DNA from: Nonomuraea purpurea
Lineage (GTDB): Bacteria > Actinomycetota > Actinomycetes > Streptosporangiales > Streptosporangiaceae
Direction: 5' to 3'
Assembly: GCF_042650645.1 (NCBI RefSeq)
Contig: NZ_JBHSBI010000014.1
Location: 186,001 to 250,000, forward strand
DNA: 64,000 nt
In this document: positions 27,071-35,028 of the stretch, in pieces
Layout of the letters: every line of letters begins with the position of its first letter
Numbering within the stretch: position 1 is the first letter of the stretch
Position numbers and translations under genes: made by a program
The notes under the pieces: model-generated
What the model was told of the DNA's origin: nothing
What the model saw: only the letters and a program-made list of their open reading frames with translations
Databases searched by the model: none

Positions 27071-27140
27071 CTAGTGCACCGGTGCTCGGCGACGGCGGCA
27101 CGCCTGGCGGACTAGGCTGCACGGCAATCCGGTGCACTAG
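27071..27140. promoter_or_regulatory. Paired inverted operator sites between esterase and regulator genes
   Basis: CTAGTGCACCGG (27071-27082) and its exact reverse complement CCGGTGCACTAG (27129-27140) lie 46 bp apart in the 168-bp divergent region. The left site also contains the palindromes CACTAGTG and GCACCGGTGC. The right site is 17 bp before the regulator GTG at 27158. This arrangement suits autoregulation plus control of the esterase by the double-HTH protein encoded at 27158. Binding is inferred from position and symmetry only. Confidence 0.6.
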
Positions 27141-27157
27141 GACGATCGGGAGATCAC

Positions 27158-28117
27158 GTGGCGGACGATGACGAGGGCGCGGTAAGGGATGTAGCGGAGC
27201 CCGCGTCCGCGCGGATCACCGCGGAGCTACGCCGGCGGATCGCCACCGGCGCGCTCAAACCCGGCGACCGTGTCCCGTCCACGCGGCAGATCGTTCGGGA
27301 ACGGGGCGTGGCGATGGCCACCGCGTCCAAGGTCCTCGCCGCGTTGCGGAACGAGGGGCTGGTTGAACCCGTGCCCGGCGTCGGCACGGTGGTCACGTCC
27401 GGCGAACGGCGCCGGACGGCCCGATCGGGGGAGCGGGCCGCCGGACGGAGCGACACCGAGGTCTTCACTGACCGCATCGTGCGAACCGCCACCACGATCG
27501 CCGACGCCGAGGGCCTGGCCGCCGCCACGATGCGCCGCATCGCCACTGACCTTGACGTGGCGACGATGGCGCTGCACCGCCACGTCCGTGGCAAGAACCA
27601 CCTCGTGATGCAGATGGCGGACGCGGTGTTCGCCGAGAACCGTCTCCCGGCCCGGCCGACCGGCGACTGGCGCGCCCAGCTGGAACTGGTGTGCCGAGTC
27701 CAGTGGGCCATGTACAGGCGGCATCCCTGGCTCGCGCACGTGGTGTCGCTGACCAGGCCGCTGCTCGCACCGAACGTGATCGCTCATACCGAGTGGACCA
27801 TGCGCGCGGTCTCCGACCAGGGACTCGACCTCGCCACGATGATCCACATCGCCGCCACGGTGGCCGGTTTCGTCCGCGGCACGGCCGCCAATCTGGAGCG
27901 GGAGGCCGAGGCCGAGCAGGACACCGGCCTGACCGACGACGAGTGGCTGCGCGGCCAGGGCAACGCCCTGGCCGTGGCAATGCGCGCCGGATCCTTTCCG
28001 TTCATGTCCCGACTGTCAGCCCGTGACGACGTGGACCTGTCCATCGACACACTCTTCGAATTCGGGCTCCAGCGCATGCTCGACGGCATCGCACCGCTCT
28101 GTGCAGACAGGCGCTAG
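27158..28117 (+). CDS. Double-HTH regulator: GntR winged helix fused to TetR-type repressor
   Basis: A 319-residue protein with two DNA-binding domains. Residues about 15-82 form a GntR winged helix (ITAELRRRIATGALKPGDRV then STRQIVRERGVAMATASKVL). Residues about 105-150 form a TetR-type helix-turn-helix (ATMRRIATDLDVATMALHRH). The rest is a TetR C-terminal all-helical ligand domain starting at GDWRAQLELVCRVQWAMYRR, as in tetracycline-repressor-like members. This fusion recurs in actinobacteria and usually guards a neighbouring export or detoxification gene; here the divergent neighbour is a carboxylesterase. The start is a GTG, and the ligand is unknown. Confidence 0.88.
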   Translation: MADDDEGAVRDVAEPASARITAELRRRIATGALKPGDRVPSTRQIVRERGVAMATASKVLAALRNEGLVEPVPGVGTVVTSGERRRTARSGERAAGRSDTEVFTDRIVRTATTIADAEGLAAATMRRIATDLDVATMALHRHVRGKNHLVMQMADAVFAENRLPARPTGDWRAQLELVCRVQWAMYRRHPWLAHVVSLTRPLLAPNVIAHTEWTMRAVSDQGLDLATMIHIAATVAGFVRGTAANLEREAEAEQDTGLTDDEWLRGQGNALAVAMRAGSFPFMSRLSARDDVDLSIDTLFEFGLQRMLDGIAPLCADRR

Positions 28118-28324
28118 TCCAGAGACCTGGCCGCACGTGGGCGCGGGGCACGAGTAGCCCGACGACTGCTTACCGAACACGACGCGGAGCATGTCGGTGT
28201 TCGCTTGTCGTCGCTTGCTATGGCGATCATGAAACTCCCCTCGCCCTCAGCCGGCCTTGACCAGGGTGAGCACGCTGGTGCCCTCGCCCAGGTGGAAGAC
28301 GCTTTGCCGGCGGGAGGGGGAGGG

Positions 28325-29821
28325 TCAGCGGCGCCTGTTGATGCCCGCCTCGACGAGTTTGGCCGTCTGATTGGTGGTGGTGGCTCCGGGTTGGCGGCGT
28401 TGGCTGATGATGGTCACCCACATGTTCGACATGCGGAAGTAGATTTCGGTGGAGTACATCATCGCGCCGAACGCGGTCTCCTGCTTGGCGAAGGTGTGCG
28501 CCTCGTCGCCCACGTCCGGCCCCTTGCGGAGGCTCGACCCCGGGGTGTGTTTCTTCCGGGCCTTCAGGGACTTGACCATTTCCTGCTGGAAGGTGCGGGC
28601 CGATGAGACGGTGTTCAGACGAAGCACCTGGATGTTCAGACGTGTCATGTCCGCCGCGTTGACCCAGCTACAGGCGGTCGTGACCACGAACGCATCGCGC
28701 TTCATCGGACGGTCTGACAACGCGCGCACCTTGGCCGTGGTCAGCAGCTCACACGCCTCGATGTCGCGCTCGAAAAGGACCGGTGCCTTCGGCGAGCCGG
28801 ACGCCGAGGAGGCGGCACGGGGTGTGACCGGGCTGCCGATCGCGACGCTACGGTCCGGCAGGACCTGTACCAGGACCACCACTCCCGCCGTGACGGCCAG
28901 CGCCACGGCGATCGCGGCCCCCACGACGATCGGTGTCCGGCGGCGCTTGTGCCGGTGACCGGGAGCGGTGTGCTCGAGATGCTCCCGGTTCAAGGTCGGG
29001 CCGGTCATGGGGACGCCTTGCGCGATGGCGTTCAGCCACTCGGCCGCCCGGTCCGATGGGCAGCGGCGTACCGGGTCCTTTTCCAGGATCGCGGCCAGCA
29101 CGGGGCTGAGCGGGCCCGCCAGCCGGGGTGGCGCAGGTTCCTGCATGAGGGCGGCGGCCATGATCGCGGACGGGTTCGCACGGGCGAACGGAGCGCTGCC
29201 CTCCACCGCGGTGAACAACGTGGCGCCGAGCGACCACAGATCCGCCGGCGGCCCATCGGACTCCCCACGCAGGCGCTCAGGGGCGATATAGCCGGGCGAA
29301 CCGGTCAGCAACCCCGTCTGGGTGATCGCGGCATCCCCGGCGACGGTCGCGATGCCGAAGTCGGTCAGCAGCACCCGCCCGTCGTCGGTGAGCATGACGT
29401 TGGCCGGCTTGACGTCCCGGTGCAGGATGCCCGACGCGTGCGCGGCCCCGAGAGCGTCCAGCATGCGCAGGCCGATCCAGGCCACCTGGGGCACCGGCAG
29501 CGGGCCGTCATCGCGTACCGCCTGGTCCAGCGAACGGCCACGTACCAGCTCCATGACGATCCACGGCCGCCCGCCGTCGAGGACGACGTCGAGAACAGTG
29601 ACAATCGACGGATGCGAACGCAGCCGCGCCGCGGCCCTCGCCTCGCGGAGGGTGCGTTCGGTCAGTTCGGTACGCGATGCCTCGTCGAGGTCCGGGGGCA
29701 GCCGGACCTCCTTGATGGCAACCTCCTGGCGCAGCAGTTCGTCCATCGCCTGCCAGACCGTGCCCATACCGCCTTGGCCGAGCTGCGATAACAGCCGATA
29801 GCGCCCTACGAGCAGGGTCAT
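28325..29821 (-). CDS. Membrane Ser/Thr protein kinase with extracellular sensor-like domain
   Basis: A 498-residue Hanks-type kinase. The P-loop GQGGMG is at residues 15-20, catalytic Lys37 in VAIKE, the HRDVKPAN loop at 134-141 and DFG at 154-156. A basic juxtamembrane stretch (HKRRR) precedes one transmembrane helix at about 297-320. The extracellular part (about 320-498) has two cysteines (CELLTTAKVRAL and TACSWVN) in an arrangement like DUF3558-type lipoprotein domains, a plausible ligand sensor; it lacks PASTA repeats. The ATG at 29821 begins right before the kinase core (MTLLVGRYRLL) but has a weak ribosome site, so the start is not certain. Confidence 0.88.
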   Translation of the reverse strand: MTLLVGRYRLLSQLGQGGMGTVWQAMDELLRQEVAIKEVRLPPDLDEASRTELTERTLREARAAARLRSHPSIVTVLDVVLDGGRPWIVMELVRGRSLDQAVRDDGPLPVPQVAWIGLRMLDALGAAHASGILHRDVKPANVMLTDDGRVLLTDFGIATVAGDAAITQTGLLTGSPGYIAPERLRGESDGPPADLWSLGATLFTAVEGSAPFARANPSAIMAAALMQEPAPPRLAGPLSPVLAAILEKDPVRRCPSDRAAEWLNAIAQGVPMTGPTLNREHLEHTAPGHRHKRRRTPIVVGAAIAVALAVTAGVVVLVQVLPDRSVAIGSPVTPRAASSASGSPKAPVLFERDIEACELLTTAKVRALSDRPMKRDAFVVTTACSWVNAADMTRLNIQVLRLNTVSSARTFQQEMVKSLKARKKHTPGSSLRKGPDVGDEAHTFAKQETAFGAMMYSTEIYFRMSNMWVTIISQRRQPGATTTNQTAKLVEAGINRRR

Positions 29822-29929
29822 CGCACTGCCCCGCAGAGTTCGGCCTCCGCCATCCGTTGCCTCCTGGTATGTCAGGGAAGATTCTGATACTAGAGGGGCG
29901 CGATGGCGTACGACTCGTCGAACGCGACA

Positions 29930-30436
29930 TCGAGACGGCCATTCTCGGGCGGGTGCGGCCGCAGGTGGACAGCGACCTGCGGCACAGCGGATATTGGAAG
30001 AAAATGGAGGTTTTACATGGATGTTCGCCTTGACCATCTCGTCTGCTGGGTATCCGACCAACTCGAATCCGTCCGCTTCTACGAGCAGGTGGTCGGACTG
30101 TCAGGGGTGCGGGTCGAGGAATTCGCCGATGGCAAGGCCGGTTTTCCCAGTGTGCGGATCTCCGAGGAGACCGTTCTCGACCTGATGGCGTACGACATGG
30201 TCAGGGGCGTGGAGGAGGGTACCGGGGTCAGCGGCAGCGCCGGGCACCCGGTCAACCACCTGTGCCTGGCCATGAACAAGGAGGAGTTCGACGCCCTGCA
30301 GGTACGGCTGAAACAACACGGGGTGGCGATCACGGGCACCGGCACCAACAGTTTCGGCGCGCGGGGCCTCGCCCCGGAGACCATTTATTTCTCCGACCCT
30401 GACGGCAACATGCTGGAGGTCCGCTACTACGACTGA
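29930..30436 (+). repeat. Direct repeat copy A (VOC gene plus about 85 bp upstream)
   Basis: This segment closely matches 34075-34580 in the same orientation. The match starts about 85 bp before the VOC start codon (CGGCCATTCTCGGGCGGG here, CGGCCATTCCTGGGCGGG in copy B) and runs to the VOC stop. The two copies have nearly the same length (507 and 506 bp), so this is a segmental duplication including the 5' regulatory region. Confidence 0.85.
30017..30436 (+). CDS. VOC-family (glyoxalase/dioxygenase-like) protein, copy A
   Basis: A 139-residue vicinal-oxygen-chelate protein with the paired beta-alpha-beta modules of the glyoxalase superfamily. Possible metal ligands are His7 in VRLDHLVCWV, a His in HPVNHLCLA and Glu in NMLEVRYYD near the C-terminus. 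Phe/Tyr in VRFYEQVVGL is the usual module hallmark. GGAGG lies six bases before the ATG. The substrate is unknown. It is about 85-90 percent identical by eye to the protein encoded at 34161-34580. Confidence 0.85.
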   Translation: MDVRLDHLVCWVSDQLESVRFYEQVVGLSGVRVEEFADGKAGFPSVRISEETVLDLMAYDMVRGVEEGTGVSGSAGHPVNHLCLAMNKEEFDALQVRLKQHGVAITGTGTNSFGARGLAPETIYFSDPDGNMLEVRYYD

Positions 30437-30578
30437 CGGCGCCTTCCGCGCGTTCCTGGGCGTGCGGGGAGCGGCCCGGGCTGAGGAGTTCGCGCAGGGG
30501 CGTGACGGTCGCGAAGCGCTCGCGGCCGCACACTCGCGCCCTCTCCAAAGACAGCGGAATTGTCACCTCGCAAAACAA

Positions 30579-31994
30579 TTAGGACAGGAGGGAGTCGTAG
30601 GCGACCGAGTGTTGCTGCCCGGACATGAAGGACAGGAACTGCCTGACAAAAGCAGCCCGCGAGTAGCTGCCGGCTCTGCCGGTCAGATCGCGGTGGAAGG
30701 CCGTGCGGAACAACTTCTGGTATTCCTGCGCGTCGATCGTCTCGTCGTCGTCGACGTCGGTGACGTCGAACAGCACGTCGGCAACCTTGATCAGCCCGGA
30801 GCCGGGCAGAGAGACCGCCGCGGCGGCGTATTCCTGTCGCGTGACGCGTCCGTCGTCGTCGGCGTCGAGATTGGTCTGCAGCTCCCGCCACCAGGCGGAG
30901 TAGGCGTTGTAGAGCCGCTCCTCGTCGTGTTCGTGCAGGTCGAGCCGGGTGGCGAGCTCTCTTGCCATGGCGGCCAGGTCGGGCCAGGCGAGGTGGCCGT
31001 CGCCGGTCTGGTCGAGGACCTCGGCGAAGAACCGGTCGGCCGAGAGTGTGGCTTGGTTGACCTCGTCGGGAGCCGGGGTGATGAGTCTGACCATGGCCGC
31101 GGCCTGGCCCGCCTTCCGGCGTATGGTCTCCCAGGGTGCGGAACCGCCGGAGTGGCTGGGGTCCAGCAGGCTCATGAACGAGTTGACGTCCACCCAATTG
31201 GCTGGAAGCAGGCGGGTGGCGAGCCCGGCGGTCAGGTAGGCCCCGTGCATGAGCGCCCGCGACCCTGGGAGGTCCGGCAGGGCGACACGCCGGCAGAAGG
31301 ACTCCGGCAGCGACGCGATGGTGATCGCGGCGGCTGCCGGGCCTGCCACGGCCCTGGCCGCGGCCCACACCGAGGGATGGCTGCGCAGCAGGGGCGGTGC
31401 GGGCACATCGGCGAAGAGCCGGTAGAGGATGACGCGCACCGCCTCGGTGCTTTCCAGGCGGTGCTCGATCGTGTCGTCGAAGTAGGGCCAGAACTCCCGC
31501 ACCGTCGCGGGGAGCCGGTCGCTGTCGCCCTCGATCAGGGCCAGGAACGCACGGAACTCGGCGTAGAGCTGATCGAGCGCGGGTCCGTCGAGCGCGTCGC
31601 CGCTCAGCCGGTACATCGTCACCGTGGATTCGAACAGGGTCGCCACCACCCAGGCGCGTGCATCGGCGTCCATCGCGTCGTAGCGGCGGCCCTGCGGGTC
31701 GGTGCCCGAGATGCGGGCGTGCAGGCGGTTGAGGCGGGCCGCCTCCCGGTCGCGAACGTGATGGTCCAGGTCGAGGATCCGCTGAAGGCTCACCAAGGTG
31801 TTGCGCAGACGCCGCCACGGATGTGTCACGAAGGTCGAGTTTTCGATCAACGCGGTGCCGATCTGCGGGTGCGCGGCCTCCAGAACCGTGGCGCGGACCA
31901 CCGCAAGGCCCCACCGAGCGTCGTTGACGAGGTGGCGCAGCATCGAGTCAGGCCCGAAGATGTCGACGCTCTCGTCCGCGGCGGTCTGGGTCAT
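30579..31994 (-). CDS. DUF2236 (Lcp/MpaB-like) oxygenase fused to C-terminal EF-hands
   Basis: A 471-residue two-part protein. Residues about 12-300 resemble DUF2236, the family of latex-clearing protein Lcp and mycophenolic-acid MpaB oxygenases: GPDSMLRHLVNDARWGLAVV, ENSTFVTHPWRRLRNTL and ARAWVVATLFESTVTMYRLS. Residues 328-424 carry three EF-hand calcium loops, DQTGDGHLAWPD, DADDDGRVTRQE and DVDDDETIDAQE, and a degenerate fourth may follow, so this half is calerythrin-like. The ATG overlaps the stop of the upstream cis-prenyltransferase gene (ATGA at 31991-31994). A heme-dependent, calcium-tuned oxidation of a prenyl compound made by that enzyme is my inference. No signal peptide is visible. 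Confidence 0.75.
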   Translation of the reverse strand: MTQTAADESVDIFGPDSMLRHLVNDARWGLAVVRATVLEAAHPQIGTALIENSTFVTHPWRRLRNTLVSLQRILDLDHHVRDREAARLNRLHARISGTDPQGRRYDAMDADARAWVVATLFESTVTMYRLSGDALDGPALDQLYAEFRAFLALIEGDSDRLPATVREFWPYFDDTIEHRLESTEAVRVILYRLFADVPAPPLLRSHPSVWAAARAVAGPAAAAITIASLPESFCRRVALPDLPGSRALMHGAYLTAGLATRLLPANWVDVNSFMSLLDPSHSGGSAPWETIRRKAGQAAAMVRLITPAPDEVNQATLSADRFFAEVLDQTGDGHLAWPDLAAMARELATRLDLHEHDEERLYNAYSAWWRELQTNLDADDDGRVTRQEYAAAAVSLPGSGLIKVADVLFDVTDVDDDETIDAQEYQKLFRTAFHRDLTGRAGSYSRAAFVRQFLSFMSGQQHSVAYDSLLS

Positions 31995-32749
31995 CGAGAT
32001 TCCTCTCCCGTAGTGGCGGCCGGCCGGCGGAGGCCGCCGAACCGGCGCTGGCGCGATCGGTAGGCCTCAAGGCATTCCCACAGGTGAGTCGCGCGGAAGT
32101 CGGGCCACAGCACCTGAGGGAAGACCCATTCGGCGTAGGCCACCTGCCAGAGCATGAAGTTGGAGATGCGTTGCTCGCCGGAGGTACGGATGACCAGGTC
32201 CACATCCGGCGTGTCGGAGTAGGGGAGGTGACGGGCGAAGGTGGCCTCGGTGACCTGCTCGGCCGGCACGGCGGCGTGGATCAGCGAACGGGCGGCCTCC
32301 ACGATGTCGCGGCGTCCCCCGTGATCGAAGGCGACCGTCAGCGTCATTCGCCTGTTGTCGCTGGTGAGCGTCATCAGATCGGTGATGTCCTGGACCAGAG
32401 AAGGCGGGATCCGCGGATCGGACATGCCCAGGAACCTGCACCGGACGCCCCGCGCGTGCAACGCCGGCGCGTGCTTGCGGATGGCCCGGCGCACGAGCCT
32501 CATCAGGATGTCGACCTCGGCCGTCGGCCTGCGCCAGTTCTCGGTGGAGAAGGCGTACAGGCTCAACCACTTGATGCCGGCTGAGCGCGCCGCCTCGATG
32601 ACGTCGACCACGGCGGCCTCTGCCGCCTCGTGGCCTGCGGTGCGCGGCAGCGATCGCTGCGCGGCCCACCGCCCGTTCCCATCCATCACGCAAGCCACGT
32701 GACACGGCAATCCGCTGACGATTTCCATAGCTGAGAGTGACTCTATCAT
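31991..32749 (-). CDS. Cis-prenyltransferase (UppS family)
   Basis: A 252-residue Z-type prenyl diphosphate synthase. All hallmark blocks are present: CVMDGNGRWAAQR (catalytic Asp), YAFSTENWRRP followed by EVDILM, and the IPP-binding RTSGEQRISNFMLWQ with YAEWVF and LWPDF. The family makes undecaprenyl or shorter cis-polyprenyl diphosphates. This copy sits in an accessory region and is translationally coupled to a DUF2236-EF-hand gene, so it is likely a paralogue with a special product, not the housekeeping UppS. The start is uncertain between ATG at 32749 and ATG at 32728; neither has a strong ribosome site. Confidence 0.88.
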   Translation of the reverse strand: MIESLSAMEIVSGLPCHVACVMDGNGRWAAQRSLPRTAGHEAAEAAVVDVIEAARSAGIKWLSLYAFSTENWRRPTAEVDILMRLVRRAIRKHAPALHARGVRCRFLGMSDPRIPPSLVQDITDLMTLTSDNRRMTLTVAFDHGGRRDIVEAARSLIHAAVPAEQVTEATFARHLPYSDTPDVDLVIRTSGEQRISNFMLWQVAYAEWVFPQVLWPDFRATHLWECLEAYRSRQRRFGGLRRPAATTGEESR

Positions 32750-32952
32750 TACCAATAGTGTTGTCGAGCGTCGTGGCAACTGTCATGCGGGCCGGGTGCT
32801 CGGGATCCGATCTGGGTAGGGTGACCGCATGATTCCGCCCCTGATCACCGAGGCGGCGGCGCTGTCTTTCGCCGGAGCCGGCCCGACATACCGGGGAACA
32901 CCTGCAAGGGTTATGTCGCTTGTGCCATGTTTTGATGGTGAGCGGAGAACAG

Positions 32953-33888
32953 ATGACCCAGGACGCTGTTGGCCAAGCCCTGATCCAGGCTTTCGCGGAT
33001 CAGGGTTACCCCGTCAGGTTCATCGGGCCTACGAACGTCAGCATCAGTCTCCCGGGTGGCAGTGACTTCACTGCCGACATCGGAGAGTGGTACGCAGAAG
33101 CCAGTCGCATCCCACGAGCCGACCTGCCCGCCGCCGCCGCGGAGTTCGCCGGCGGGTTCGCACGGGGATTCCGCCGACAGGCCGCGCAGGCGCAGGCCGT
33201 GACGGCCGATATCGAGGGCCTGCTCGACGCCGAGGCGCTGCGGGTGCGCATCTATCCTGAGGCCGCACTGGCAGAGCCGCCCGGCCTGCGAGAGTCCCTG
33301 CTGACCCGTCCGCTCGCAGCGGGGCTGGTCGAGACGGTGGTCATCGACACGCCGGACTCGATCATCCCTCTCAACCGCAGGGACATCGGTGACAGGCCCG
33401 AGAGCCAGGTCTTCGGCGCCGCGCTTCACGCCTCTCTCAACCGGGAGCCCCACTACACCCAGACCGAGGAGATCTGGGGCGTTCCGATCACGCACATCGG
33501 GGAGACCCACCGCTACGTCGGCTCCCACGTCCACGTGCTCGGCCGCTACCTCGGGGCCGCCCCATACGGCGCGCTGGTCTCTTTCCCGCTGCCGGAGTAT
33601 CTGGTCGTCCACGAAATCGGCGGCACCCATCTGGTCGCGGCGATGGAAGCCATGCAGGCACTCGCCCGAACCCACGTCGAGAAGGGCGACAACGCCATCA
33701 GCTCGCAACTGTACTGGTGGCGTCCCGGCGCGTACGAGCAGCAACCCGAGCGGGACGCGCTCGCCGGCGGCCAGGTCCCAGACCTGCGGCCAGTCGGAGT
33801 CGAGGTGGACCACCAGGAGAAGAGCATCGCCCCTCTCACCGCGGAGACCGAGGAACTCCTCAACCTTTGGATGCGCGACCAGGGGTGA
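32953..33888 (+). CDS. Conserved hypothetical protein, possibly DUF1444-like
   Basis: A 311-residue soluble protein that I do not recognise with certainty. A short N-terminal domain with MTQDAVGQALIQAFADQGYP is followed by ALRVRIYPEAALAEPPGL and the block GALVSFPLPEYLVVHEIGGT, a pattern like DUF1444-type proteins, then YWWRPGAYEQQPERD and a C-terminal LTAETEELLNLWMRD. There is no signal peptide or membrane helix. GGAG lies five bases before the ATG at 32953, which decides the start over in-frame upstream ATGs at 32935 and 32920. It is a single gene followed by a strong hairpin. Confidence 0.6.
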   Translation: MTQDAVGQALIQAFADQGYPVRFIGPTNVSISLPGGSDFTADIGEWYAEASRIPRADLPAAAAEFAGGFARGFRRQAAQAQAVTADIEGLLDAEALRVRIYPEAALAEPPGLRESLLTRPLAAGLVETVVIDTPDSIIPLNRRDIGDRPESQVFGAALHASLNREPHYTQTEEIWGVPITHIGETHRYVGSHVHVLGRYLGAAPYGALVSFPLPEYLVVHEIGGTHLVAAMEAMQALARTHVEKGDNAISSQLYWWRPGAYEQQPERDALAGGQVPDLRPVGVEVDHQEKSIAPLTAETEELLNLWMRDQG

Positions 33889-33949
33889 TGACCACGTCCG
33901 GCGTTCTGAGGCTGCTGCCTTTCTTCCATCACCTCTGCCCGTCCCTGAC

Positions 33950-34002
33950 GTTCGGGAAATAGTCTCTTTCCGTCGCGAACAGAGAGCGGGCATTTCCCGA
34001 AC
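33950..34002 (+). terminator. Long inverted repeat after the 32953 gene
   Basis: GTTCGGGAAAT (33950-33960) and ATTTCCCGAAC (33992-34002) are exact reverse complements, and TCTCT (33963-33967) pairs with AGAGA (33981-33985) inside the loop, giving a two-tier hairpin. It starts about 60 bp after the 32953 gene stop and precedes the duplicated VOC segment. A terminator is the simplest reading; a regulatory site for copy B of the VOC gene is possible. The rest of 33889-34160 holds no gene. Confidence 0.5.
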
Positions 34003-34074
34003 GGTCGGCGGCGCCGAGCTTACGCGGCATCGGTGGCACTGGAACCGCGAATTCCCCGTGAACCTGGTCTTGCG

Positions 34075-34580
34075 TCGAGGCGGCCATTCCTGGGCGGGCG
34101 CGGTCGCAGGTGGACAGAGGCATGCGCGCGGCAGATATTGGGAGGAGAATGGAGGATTTCATGGGCGTTCGCCTTGATCATCTCGTCATTTGGGTATCTG
34201 ACCAGCTCGAATCTCTCCGCTTCTACGAGCAGGTGGTCGGACTGCCAGGGGTGCGGCGCGAGGAGTTCGTCGATGGCAAGGCCGGTTTTCCCAGTGTGCG
34301 GATCTCCGAGGAGACCGTTCTCGACCTGATGGCGTACGACATGACCAGGGGCGTGGACGAGGGCACCGGGGTCAGGGGCAGCGCCGGCCACCCGGTCAAC
34401 CACCTGTGCCTGGCCGTGAGCAAGGAGGAGTTCGACGCCCTTCAGGTGCGGCTGAAGCAGCACGGGGTGGCGATCACGGGCACGGGCACCAACAGTTTCG
34501 GTGCGCGGGGGCTGGCGCCGGAGGTCGTGTACTTCCCTGACCCGGATGGCAACGTGCTGGAGGTTCGTTACTACGGGTGA
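34075..34580 (+). repeat. Direct repeat copy B (VOC gene plus about 85 bp upstream)
   Basis: Second copy of the segment at 29930-30436, in the same orientation and about 4.1 kb away. The shared upstream stretch includes GCAGGTGGACAG and the ATATTGG...GGAGAATGGAGG ribosome-site region. Recombination between the copies would delete or amplify the cis-prenyltransferase, DUF2236-EF-hand and 32953 genes. Confidence 0.85.
34161..34580 (+). CDS. VOC-family (glyoxalase/dioxygenase-like) protein, copy B
   Basis: A 139-residue paralogue of the protein at 30017-30436, with the same layout: MGVRLDHLVIWVSDQLES, LRFYEQVVGLPGVRREEF, HPVNHLCLAVSKEEFDALQ and NVLEVRYYG. The likely metal ligands His7, the module-two His and the C-terminal Glu are conserved. 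GGAGG lies five bases before the ATG. An in-frame upstream ATG at 34110 was rejected because the copy-A gene has no matching extension. Substrate unknown. Confidence 0.85.
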   Translation: MGVRLDHLVIWVSDQLESLRFYEQVVGLPGVRREEFVDGKAGFPSVRISEETVLDLMAYDMTRGVDEGTGVRGSAGHPVNHLCLAVSKEEFDALQVRLKQHGVAITGTGTNSFGARGLAPEVVYFPDPDGNVLEVRYYG

Positions 34581-34648
34581 GGCCGGAGCCCCGTGGGTGC
34601 GGGAACGGGGCTCGGGAAGTGTCACCGCGTTCTGGTACACCTTGCGGC

Positions 34649-35017
34649 ATGGGTGTGAGCGTGGATGAGTTCCTCGAGTTGCTGGACAGGTTCCCCGACG
34701 TCCGGCTGAACCACGGTGGCGAGTGGGTCGGCATCAAGGTGCGCGGCAAGGGGTTCGGCTATCTGTGGGAGGCCACCGAGACCGTCGGGCTCAAGGCCAC
34801 GATCGAGGAGCAGATCGCGCTCGTGAGCGAGCGGCCCGACGTGTTCGAGGTGCAGTTCACGGCGGGGCGGTTCGGGTGGGTGGTGGTCCACCTCGACAAG
34901 ATCGACGCTGATGAGCTGTTCGAGTTGGTGGCCGAGGCCTGGTGTCTGACGGCGCCCAGCCAGATGGTGGCCGAGTTCGAGGCGGCCCACTCAATCGGGC
35001 AGGCACATACTGGGTAA
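34649..35017 (+). CDS. MmcQ/YjbR-family DNA-binding-like protein
   Basis: A 122-residue protein of the MmcQ/YjbR (CyaY-like double-wing) type. Features are the N-terminal helix VDEFLELLDRFPDVRLNHGG, the strand segment GEWVGIKVRGKGFGYLWE and the C-terminal VVHLDKIDADELFELVAEAW, where the family signature of a strand followed by an acidic helix is seen. The biochemical role of this family is unsettled. The ATG is at 34649. It is followed closely by a GNAT gene. Confidence 0.7.
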   Translation: MGVSVDEFLELLDRFPDVRLNHGGEWVGIKVRGKGFGYLWEATETVGLKATIEEQIALVSERPDVFEVQFTAGRFGWVVVHLDKIDADELFELVAEAWCLTAPSQMVAEFEAAHSIGQAHTG

Positions 35018-35028
35018 TCTCGGGCAGC

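Noticed and set aside
28118..28324. Possible short coding remnant on the minus strand ending LGEGTSVLTLVKAG near 28255
   Set aside because: Too short, no start or ribosome site, and no confident family; it may be a gene relic but cannot be supported.
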